DNA of 11,063 nt from HKST-UBA85 sp035654775. Lineage in GTDB: Bacteria; Bacteroidota; Bacteroidia; Flavobacteriales; Flavobacteriaceae. Below, piece after piece: positions 1 through 6,389 of the stretch (position 1 is the stretch's first letter; each line of letters opens with the position of its first letter). The position numbers and the translations under genes are program-made. The notes beneath the pieces are model-generated. The model did no database searches and was not told where the DNA came from. It saw only the letters and a program-made list of their open reading frames with translations. The DNA lies in NCBI GenBank assembly GCA_035654775.1, contig DASRWB010000034.1, positions 1-11,063 on the forward strand, written 5' to 3'.

Positions 1-2
1 TG

Positions 3-326
3 ATTTGGTTTTTTTTAGGAATGCTAAAAGAATCACCGCTTTGGACAGACTACGGTTGGCTTGTGATTTCAGCTATGTATTTCGGGGTATATTTTTACCA
101 GCGAAAATACAGCTACTTTACCCTAGGCAACGACACCATACAAATTCATGGACTTTTTGGTAAAAAACTCCCGCTACACGAAATCAAACGAATAAAAAAA
201 TTCGCAGGGGATTATATTTTGAAGACAGAAAAAAAGGAATTGAAGATTAATACCCAGCTTATTGTACCACACTCACTTAAAGAACTAGATGACGCACTGA
301 AAAAACTGGATGTAGAATGGGAATAA
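3..326 (+). CDS. Small membrane protein with PH-like tail, 5' end cut by the window
   Basis: The reading frame is open to the left edge, so the gene is probably truncated. The first in-window ATG is at 21, but hydrophobic residues (IWFFLG) precede it in frame, which suggests the tail of an earlier membrane segment. After that comes a second hydrophobic stretch (WLVISAMYFGVYFYQ) and then about 65 soluble residues. The soluble part reads like a small beta-rich PH-like domain: YFTLGNDTIQIHG, a turn with GKKLPL, EIKRIKKFAGDYILKT, and an amphipathic end (LKELDDALKKLDVEW). Small proteins with two membrane helices and this tail are common as hypothetical proteins in flavobacteria; that is from memory, not a search. 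No function can be assigned. It converges on the adaptor gene with 68 bases between the stops. Reading as a real gene is fairly secure; the PH-like fold is inference. Confidence 0.75.
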   Translation: MWFFLGMLKESPLWTDYGWLVISAMYFGVYFYQRKYSYFTLGNDTIQIHGLFGKKLPLHEIKRIKKFAGDYILKTEKKELKINTQLIVPHSLKELDDALKKLDVEWE

Positions 327-394
327 ACCGTTAAAGTCAAAGGTTTAAAACCAAAAAAACAACCGTGCTGTTTCTTCTGTGTAGAAATATACTG

Positions 395-1528
395 TTATTC
401 AGAAGCCGTAAGCAGCATAAAAGTACCTTTGCTCAGCACTTGCTTGTCTTTAAACGCTTGAGGGTTTTTAAGTTCCACAAATCCGGCATTTGTTTTCCCC
501 GGATTTACCTCAGTTTTAGCGAACCTAAGCGCTTTATCATCTTCATGATTCAACACCAGCGCATAGAATATACCGTCTATTTCCACTACGGCATCTTTGG
601 GTAAGGCCATTGCCGGGTAGGATTCAGTAACGATTTCGGCTTCAGCAAACATGCCGTTAACTAAAGTAATCTCTTCCTTTTCTTCAATACGGGCATATAT
701 TTTTATGGTTTTGTCAATAGGGTCTATGGAAGTGCCCACCAAATAGATTTGGGCCTTAAAAAGAGTGTCTGAAGCTTCCGGAATTTTGAACTGAACCTGC
801 ATGCCTTTTTTGAGGTGAAGTACATCTTTTTCAAACACGAGCAATTCTAAATGAATGGTATCCGTATTTATGATTTCCATTATTTCTGTTGCTGCGGAAA
901 CAAACACACCGTTGCTTACATTTACTTTGGTAATATACCCCGATATGGGTGCATACACATTGATGGTAGATGAAATAGTTCCTTGCTCTACCTGTTTGGG
1001 GCTTAAGTTCAGCATGTTAAGTTTTTGCTTAAGACCGTTATAATAAGCCAGGTTGCTTTTGTATTCACTTTCTGCTTTAAGGTAGTTTTTTTCAGAAGTA
1101 ATATTTTCGTCATAAAGTGTTTTCTGCCGGTTAAACTCAGCCTTTAGGTAGGCAAGCTTTTGCCAAACCTCCAAGTAGTTTTGTTGCAACTCCACAAATT
1201 CCGGGTTTTCCAGTGTGACCAAGCGTTGTCCTTTTTTTACTTCATCGCCCACTAAAAGCGCAGTGCTTTTGATGTATCCCTGCATAAATGTAGTTATGCT
1301 TGCTCTTCCCAATGGAGGTACATCTATCAAGCCTGTACAGCTTATGGTGTTATTAAATTCCTGTTCAGAAAGGGTGTCCATGGTCATGTTTTCTGTCTTA
1401 AACTGTGCTTTTGAAACCAATATGTGTTCTTGTGTATCGGCAGTTTCGGTTACAGTTTCGGTTTCTTTTTTAGCGTTTGTACACGATAAAAGAACAATCA
1501 AAAAGAAAAGACTAAAAAGAGGTTTCAT
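395..1528 (-). CDS. Periplasmic adaptor subunit (lipoprotein) of a heavy-metal RND efflux system
   Basis: This 377-residue protein is a membrane fusion protein that would link the inner-membrane pump to the outer-membrane channel. It opens with a lipoprotein signal (MKPLFSLFFLIVLLSC), with lipobox LLSC and the lipidated cysteine at residue 16. The order of parts is as expected for the family: first half of a lipoyl-like domain at about 85-107 (GYIKSTALLVGDEVKKGQ), an alpha-hairpin at about 108-185, the second lipoyl half at about 190-218 (VYAPISGYITKVNVSNG), a beta-barrel at about 224-300, and a membrane-proximal domain to the end. The length is normal for a CzcB/CusB-type adaptor. It starts 11 bases after the stop of the pump gene, so the two are almost certainly cotranscribed. 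I see no His- or Met-rich metal-binding extension. The family call is strong; the metal specificity rests on the pump. Confidence 0.93.
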   Translation of the reverse strand: MKPLFSLFFLIVLLSCTNAKKETETVTETADTQEHILVSKAQFKTENMTMDTLSEQEFNNTISCTGLIDVPPLGRASITTFMQGYIKSTALLVGDEVKKGQRLVTLENPEFVELQQNYLEVWQKLAYLKAEFNRQKTLYDENITSEKNYLKAESEYKSNLAYYNGLKQKLNMLNLSPKQVEQGTISSTINVYAPISGYITKVNVSNGVFVSAATEIMEIINTDTIHLELLVFEKDVLHLKKGMQVQFKIPEASDTLFKAQIYLVGTSIDPIDKTIKIYARIEEKEEITLVNGMFAEAEIVTESYPAMALPKDAVVEIDGIFYALVLNHEDDKALRFAKTEVNPGKTNAGFVELKNPQAFKDKQVLSKGTFMLLTASE

Positions 1529-1539
1529 GTGTAGTATTT

Positions 1540-4500
1540 TTAAAGTAATAAATAATTAATAGCGATGACCGTTTGGTTATATCGATTTAAATTTTCCAGA
1601 TAGTCCAGTTCAATATCCTTGGCGTTTTCAATGCTTTGAATAAACTGAAAAAAGTCAATCTCGCCATGCATAAAGCTTTGTCGTGCAGTTTTTATAATTT
1701 CTTCCGACAGTTTCTTTCCCTGAGTTTCATAGTATAACAACGCCTCATGGCTTTGTTCCAGATTAGCCAGTAGTGCTTTGTATTCAGACATATAGCTTAA
1801 GGTATAATTTTTTTGACGTTCTTCCGTAGCTTTATAAGCTAGTTTTGCCGCTTTCATTTTGGAGACTTGTCCATTAAAAAACAACGGGATTTTCAGTCCT
1901 AAACGGTAGCCGTCCAGCATGGTGTTTAAGGAACTGTTGGTGCCTCTGAAGTATTCAAAACTCAGGTCGGGCAAGGTGTGATGTTTTTCCAATGCAACAG
2001 CCGATTGGTAGTATTCCTTAGCATTTTCAAAGTAATCAAATCCGGCATTTGTGTTGTTAAGGGTGGTTTCCAGTTGTAGCTTTTCGGGCATTTCGGTAAC
2101 TACTGTGGGCAATTCTTGTTGTACTACTTTTTCCAGCAGATGCTGTGCTTCGGTAACTTCTGTTAAAGTTTGGGCCAGCAGCATCTCAATCTGACGTTGT
2201 TTGGACTGCGCAGAAATCAGTTCAAGATAGTTGGTTTCGCCTAATTCAAAACGCCTCTCAGAAGCCTTGGTAAAGTTCTTGTAAAGACTATCCAAATAGG
2301 TTACGGTTTTTACCTTGGCATTTACATAGCTTAGGTTGTAGTATGCTGCATAAACTTCTTTGGTCACCTTTAGTAACTGAATGTTGTATTCGGTTTCTGC
2401 AATTTGGTAGGCATTTTCGTTTAATTTCTTTTGTGCAAAATATACCGTAGGGAATTTAAAGTCTTGTGAGATACCGAAAACGGTAAGGGGTTTATTGTTT
2501 ACGGCCAAATTGTTTTCGTCGTAACTGTAGTAAATGTTTGTTTTGTCAAAACTAAAGGCACTGTTTATCAAAGCTTCTTTTTCTTTTACTGAAAACTGTG
2601 CGGCTTTTAATGCAGAATTGTTTTCTATAGCTATAGCCAGCGCTTCATCTACAGTAAGCTGTTGGGTTTGTGCGTTCATTTGAAAGGTGAAAAGCAACAG
2701 TAATAGAGGCATAACCGCAGATTTACCTTTTTTTAGTTTCAGATTTTCAAACCAGGCATACAATACCGGTAAAACAATCAACGTGAGCAGTGTAGCCGTA
2801 ATTAATCCGCCGATAACTACCGTAGCCAGCGGACGCTGTACTTCAGCACCGGCGTTGGTGGAAACGGCCATAGGTAAAAAACCTAATGCGGCAGCTGTAG
2901 CGGTAAGCAATACAGGGCGCAGGCGCTCGGTGGTGCCTTTTATAATTAGGGTTTTCATGTTTGTAATTCCGGATTCTTTTAAGGATTTAAAATGTTCAAT
3001 AAGTACAATACCATTGAGTACCGCAATACCAAAAAGGGCTATAAAACCAACACCCGCTGAAATACTGAAAGGCAAGTCTCTAATCCACAGCAACAAAACG
3101 CCGCCAACAGCTGCCAGCGGAATAGCAGAATAAACCATTAAGGCTTCTTTTACCGAACCAAAGGCAAAGTACAATAAAATGAAGATTAGCGAAAGTGCTA
3201 CCGGAACGGCTATTTTTAACCGCGACGTTGCATTTTGCAGGTTTTCAAACTGTCCGCCGTAGGTTAGCGTATAACCAGATGGCAGTTTTAAATCGGCTTC
3301 CAGGCGTTGCCTGATGTCGTCCACCACCGATTGTAAATCGCGGTTTCTAACATTGATGCCTACCACAATTCGGCGTTTGGTATCGTCTCTGGAAATTTGA
3401 GCCGGACCTTTTGTGTAAGTAATTTCGGCAACTTCGCGTAACGGAATTTTTGTTCCGTTGGGTGTGTCAATAAATAAATTTTCAAGGTTTTCTATGTCTC
3501 TACGTTGCGATTGCTCTAGACGCAATACCAGGTCAAAACGTTTTTCGCCTTCAAAAACACTGCCCACCGTTTCACCGGCAAACCCCATGGTAATTAATTG
3601 GTTTACTTCTGAAATGTTTAATCCGTAGCGCGCAATTTTACTTCGGTTGTAACGAACGCTCATTTGGGGTAAGCCTTCCACCTTTTCTACTGTAATGTCT
3701 GAAGCTCCTTCTACATCGCGAATCAAGTGTTTCACTTCGTTGGCTTTTTTGGATAGAACTTCCAGATTTTCACCAAAAATTTTAACAGCTACGTCAGCTC
3801 TTACGCCGGTGACAAGCTCGTTAAAGCGCATTTCAATAGGCTGTGTAAATTCTACTTCCATATTGGGAATTACGGCTAGTGCTTCTTTAAATTTATCAGC
3901 CAGTTCATCTTTGGAAGTAGCTGAAACCCATTGTTTTTTGGGTTTGAGTTTTATAATTACATCGCTTTCTTCCATGGACATGGGGTCCGTAGGAACTTCA
4001 GCTGCACCAATTCGTGTGACTACTTGTTCTACTTCCGGGAATTGGTCTAGTAAAATGGTTTCAATTTTAGTAGTGATTTCTATGGTTTTGCTCAGGGATG
4101 TTCCTGTTTTCAGTACAGGTTGAATGACAAAATCGCCTTCATCGAGTGTAGGAATAAATTCACCGCCCATTCGTGAAAACAGCCCAATGCTGATAGCCAG
4201 AAGTAAGGCAGCAAGACCTACTACTCGTTTTTTATTTCCCAATGCCCATGAAATAACCGGTGTGTACCACGAGGTGAGTCTTTGCAGTAATTGATTTGAA
4301 AAAGTTGTGCCGGATTTGCCGGAAGGCTTTAAAAACATAGAAGCCACTACCGGAACATAAGTCAGGCACAGCAACATGGCACCTAGTAAGGCAAAGCTAA
4401 AGGTGAGCGCCATGGGTTTAAACATTTTGCCTTCAATACCGCTTAAAGAAAGTATGGGAATAAACACAATAAGAATGATAAGTTGCCCAAAAATTGCAGA

Positions 4501-5853
4501 ATTCATCATTTTTGATGCGCTTTTCAAGGTGATGCGGTTTATTTCTTGTTGTTGTTTGGTTTTGGTGAGTTGTTTTAGATTTTCGCTTTGTCTTACAATA
4601 CTAAAAGCAATAAATTCTACAATAATTACAGCGCCATCAATAATAATCCCAAAATCAATTGCACCTAAGCTCATTAAATTGGCATCAATATCAAAAACGG
4701 TCATTAATGAAATGGCAAACATAAGGCTTAGTGGAATAACCGAAGCAATGACTAGGCCGGAGCGAAGATTACCCAAAAGCAGTACCACAATAAAAATTAC
4801 AATTAATGACCCGATAATTAAGTTTTCGGCTACTGTTGCGGTGGTTTTTTCTATCAGTTCGCTACGCTCCAGAAAACCGTTAATGTATACGCCTTCAGGT
4901 AAAGTTTTTTGAATCGAAGCTACGCGTTCATTAACCGCATCAATAATTTTATTTGAATTGCCATGCTTAAGCATCATGATTTGTCCCAGCACTTTTTCAC
5001 CTTCGCCATTTCCTGTGATGGCACCAAACCTGGGTGCACTTCCAAAACCTACCGAAGCTACGTCTTTGACATATACCGGTAGTCCTTTGATATTTTTCAC
5101 TACAATATTCTCAATATCATTTAAGGTGGAAACCAAGCCTTCTCCACGAATAAAAAAGGCCTGATTGGCTTTTTCAATATAGCTTCCACCGGCAATGCTG
5201 TTGTTTTTTTTCAAGGCGTTGTATATATCAGAAACCGTAATATTCATCGCCTTAAGTTTTTGGAGGTTTACAGCTACTTCATACTGTTTTAAATAGCCGC
5301 CCCAAGTGTTTACTTCTACCACACCGGGAATGCCGGACAATTGACGCTTTACTATCCAATCCTGAATGGTTCGTAAATCGGTGGTAGTGTACTTGTGTTT
5401 GTGTTCAGGGGTAACATCCAGTGTATATTGGTATATTTCTCCCAGCCCGGTAGTTATGGGTCCCATTTCAGGTGTGCCGAAACCTTCGGGTATTTTTTCG
5501 CTGGCCGATTTTATTTTTTCGGCAATGAGCTGTCTGGGCAAATAGGTTCCCATATCGTCTTCAAATACTATGGTAACTACAGAAAGCCCGAATTTTGAAA
5601 CTGAACGAATTTCTTTAACCCCCGGAAGGTTTGCCATTTCCAGTTCCACAGGATACGTAATAAACTGCTCTATGTCCAGTGTGGAAAGGTTTCGGGAAGT
5701 GGTTAATACCTGTACCTGGTTGTTGGTAATGTCGGGAACAGCACCTATAGCTATTTTGGTAAGTGAAAGCAAACCAAAACCTACAAGTACAAGTGTGAAC
5801 AGGAGTACAATGAGCTTGTTTTTTAAGCTGAATTGAATGATTTTTTCAAGCAT
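1540..5853 (-). CDS. czcA: CzcA-type heavy-metal RND pump fused to a TolC-like outer-membrane factor
   Basis: This 1437-residue protein contains a full RND pump (about 1-1036) followed by a TolC-family channel (about 1062-1437). I place the start at the ATG giving MLEKIIQFSLKNK, the usual pump N-terminus; a TTG six codons upstream is possible but atypical. Pump marks are TM1 at about 15-31, TM2-TM6 at about 345-507, GGEFIPTLDEGDF at 563-575, a second porter half, and TM8-TM12 at about 880-1034. The TM4 motif GAIDFGIIIDGAVIIVE carries D400, D406 and E413, the pattern of divalent-cation (Zn/Co/Cd/Ni) pumps rather than Cu/Ag pumps. MRFNELVTGVRADVAVKI (675-692) also fits the CzcA side. After TM12 come a lysine-rich stretch and a signal-peptide-like segment (1048-1061), then two coiled-coil-rich halves typical of TolC family proteins. 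Pumps are normally about 1030-1050 residues, so the extra 400 are a genuine C-terminal fusion. The adaptor gene follows directly and a His-rich protein gene precedes it. The exact metal is inferred. Confidence 0.95.
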   Translation of the reverse strand: MLEKIIQFSLKNKLIVLLFTLVLVGFGLLSLTKIAIGAVPDITNNQVQVLTTSRNLSTLDIEQFITYPVELEMANLPGVKEIRSVSKFGLSVVTIVFEDDMGTYLPRQLIAEKIKSASEKIPEGFGTPEMGPITTGLGEIYQYTLDVTPEHKHKYTTTDLRTIQDWIVKRQLSGIPGVVEVNTWGGYLKQYEVAVNLQKLKAMNITVSDIYNALKKNNSIAGGSYIEKANQAFFIRGEGLVSTLNDIENIVVKNIKGLPVYVKDVASVGFGSAPRFGAITGNGEGEKVLGQIMMLKHGNSNKIIDAVNERVASIQKTLPEGVYINGFLERSELIEKTTATVAENLIIGSLIVIFIVVLLLGNLRSGLVIASVIPLSLMFAISLMTVFDIDANLMSLGAIDFGIIIDGAVIIVEFIAFSIVRQSENLKQLTKTKQQQEINRITLKSASKMMNSAIFGQLIILIVFIPILSLSGIEGKMFKPMALTFSFALLGAMLLCLTYVPVVASMFLKPSGKSGTTFSNQLLQRLTSWYTPVISWALGNKKRVVGLAALLLAISIGLFSRMGGEFIPTLDEGDFVIQPVLKTGTSLSKTIEITTKIETILLDQFPEVEQVVTRIGAAEVPTDPMSMEESDVIIKLKPKKQWVSATSKDELADKFKEALAVIPNMEVEFTQPIEMRFNELVTGVRADVAVKIFGENLEVLSKKANEVKHLIRDVEGASDITVEKVEGLPQMSVRYNRSKIARYGLNISEVNQLITMGFAGETVGSVFEGEKRFDLVLRLEQSQRRDIENLENLFIDTPNGTKIPLREVAEITYTKGPAQISRDDTKRRIVVGINVRNRDLQSVVDDIRQRLEADLKLPSGYTLTYGGQFENLQNATSRLKIAVPVALSLIFILLYFAFGSVKEALMVYSAIPLAAVGGVLLLWIRDLPFSISAGVGFIALFGIAVLNGIVLIEHFKSLKESGITNMKTLIIKGTTERLRPVLLTATAAALGFLPMAVSTNAGAEVQRPLATVVIGGLITATLLTLIVLPVLYAWFENLKLKKGKSAVMPLLLLLFTFQMNAQTQQLTVDEALAIAIENNSALKAAQFSVKEKEALINSAFSFDKTNIYYSYDENNLAVNNKPLTVFGISQDFKFPTVYFAQKKLNENAYQIAETEYNIQLLKVTKEVYAAYYNLSYVNAKVKTVTYLDSLYKNFTKASERRFELGETNYLELISAQSKQRQIEMLLAQTLTEVTEAQHLLEKVVQQELPTVVTEMPEKLQLETTLNNTNAGFDYFENAKEYYQSAVALEKHHTLPDLSFEYFRGTNSSLNTMLDGYRLGLKIPLFFNGQVSKMKAAKLAYKATEERQKNYTLSYMSEYKALLANLEQSHEALLYYETQGKKLSEEIIKTARQSFMHGEIDFFQFIQSIENAKDIELDYLENLNRYNQTVIAINYLLL
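2671..2712 (-). other. Internal signal-peptide-like segment at the pump/channel junction
   Basis: Residues 1048-1061 of the fusion read MPLLLLLFTFQMNA and are followed by QTQQLTVDEAL, the usual opening of a mature TolC-family protein. Just before lies a basic stretch (KLKKGK, about 1039-1044). Together they have the three parts of a Sec signal peptide: a basic region, a hydrophobic core and an NA/Q cleavage-like site. The segment begins with an ATG at 2712. Upstream of that ATG is an A-rich stretch with AAAGG, but it sits about 13 bases away, farther than a good ribosome site. The segment could serve as a membrane-crossing helix, as a cleavable signal, or as an independent start. Seeing it is certain; its processing is inference. 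Confidence 0.6.
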
Positions 5854-5880
5854 AATACAATGATAATACAATTAAGAACG

Positions 5881-5905
5881 GCTTCTTTAAATAGGAAAAA
5901 GAAGC
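5881..5905. promoter_or_regulatory. Inverted repeat in the leader of the pump gene
   Basis: An 8-bp perfect inverted repeat, GCTTCTTT at 5881-5888 and AAAGAAGC at 5898-5905, has a 9-base loop. It lies between the stop of the His-rich gene (5926) and the pump start (5853). In the direction of the operon it is not followed by a T-run, so it does not look like a terminator there. In the opposite direction it is followed by T-rich DNA, but no plus-strand gene ends nearby. It might be an RNA stem that tunes read-through or translation of the pump, or a protein-binding site. Only the repeat itself is seen; the role is open. Confidence 0.4.
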
Positions 5906-5925
5906 TTTATATTTATTTACTTGAA

Positions 5926-6315
5926 TTAGGCTTGCCTTGGAGGTTGAAAAATGGAAGGTTTATCTATAAAAGAATACCATTCGCTGTAAAAGAAAGTTTT
6001 TGAACTATTGACACATGATACTACATGCAAGTTGAATGAGACCGTATGCGGAATAAATACAGAAGTAAAATGGTGACAGTTTTGATGGTCGCTTTTAAAA
6101 GGGAGATTTTCGTGTTCCTTATGTGCTTTACTGTGAGTTTTAAAGGCTTCGCCGTAGTGCTCGGTTACAAATTCATAAAAACTGTCACCATAAAATTCTT
6201 TATGAAAAGAAGCATGCTCCATAAAGGCATTGATTTTTAATGCATCTTCTAGGCCTACATTGAAACTTTGAAAAAGTATCAGGTGTGCAAACAGTATGGA
6301 AAACAGTTTTATCAT
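5926..6315 (-). CDS. Small exported histidine-rich protein upstream of the metal pump
   Basis: This 129-residue protein starts at the ATG giving MIKLFSILFAHLILFQSF, a hydrophobic N-terminus that looks like a signal peptide or single anchor. A TTG five codons earlier is less likely. The remainder holds eleven histidines (34, 38, 53, 61, 65, 68, 77, 81, 82, 90, 97) and two cysteines (80, 101), including HASFH, HSKAHKEH and CHH, and ends in IFQPPRQA. The spacing suggests a periplasmic metal-binding surface. It is first in the probable metal-efflux operon, 72 bases ahead of the pump gene, on the same strand. From memory, similar short His-rich proteins with a QPP-like tail sit beside CzcA genes in flavobacteria, but I know no characterised member. 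It could be a metal chaperone, buffer or sensor. Gene reality is well supported; the role is inference from composition and neighbourhood. Confidence 0.8.
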   Translation of the reverse strand: MIKLFSILFAHLILFQSFNVGLEDALKINAFMEHASFHKEFYGDSFYEFVTEHYGEAFKTHSKAHKEHENLPFKSDHQNCHHFTSVFIPHTVSFNLHVVSCVNSSKTFFYSEWYSFIDKPSIFQPPRQA

Positions 6316-6327
6316 AGATGTACCTAC

Positions 6328-6335
6328 CAAAAGTA
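6328..6335 (-). promoter_or_regulatory. Candidate -7 promoter element for the metal-efflux operon
   Basis: Read on the minus strand this is TACTTTTG, an exact match to the Bacteroidota -7 element TAnnTTTG. It lies 12 bases before the ATG of the His-rich gene, so a transcript from it would have a very short leader. No clear TTG stands at the expected -33 spacing (a TTT is present), which weakens the call. It falls in the 74-base gap after the barrel gene, the natural place for an operon promoter. Confidence 0.3.
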
Positions 6336-6389
6336 AGGAAAAAACTTAAAAGGAAATGAAACTAATGTTACATTATTCCATAGCAGCCG

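Noticed and set aside
327..394. Terminator between the two converging genes, around GGTTTAAAACC
   Set aside because: The palindrome leaves only about four pairs with a three-base loop, and the T-run seen on the minus strand has no adjoining stable stem.
1540..2712. Separate TolC gene following the pump gene
   Set aside because: No stop separates pump and channel; the frame is continuous. Independent initiation at 2712 remains possible but a separate gene is not shown.
2687..3133. 148-residue plus-strand frame inside the pump gene
   Set aside because: It is antisense to TM8-TM12 and the fusion junction, with no recognisable domain.
4376..4912. 178-residue plus-strand frame inside the pump gene
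   Set aside because: It is antisense to conserved pump helices; hydrophobic antisense frames of this size are expected there, and it has no independent motif.
5854..5871. TTG start adding six residues to the pump
   Set aside because: Pumps of this family begin with MLEKII-like sequence at the ATG; the extra MYYHCI has no family support and an in-frame stop lies directly before it.
6316..6330. TTG start adding five residues to the His-rich protein
   Set aside because: The internal ATG gives a cleaner signal peptide (basic K3 then hydrophobic), and the TTG overlaps the promoter-like sequence.
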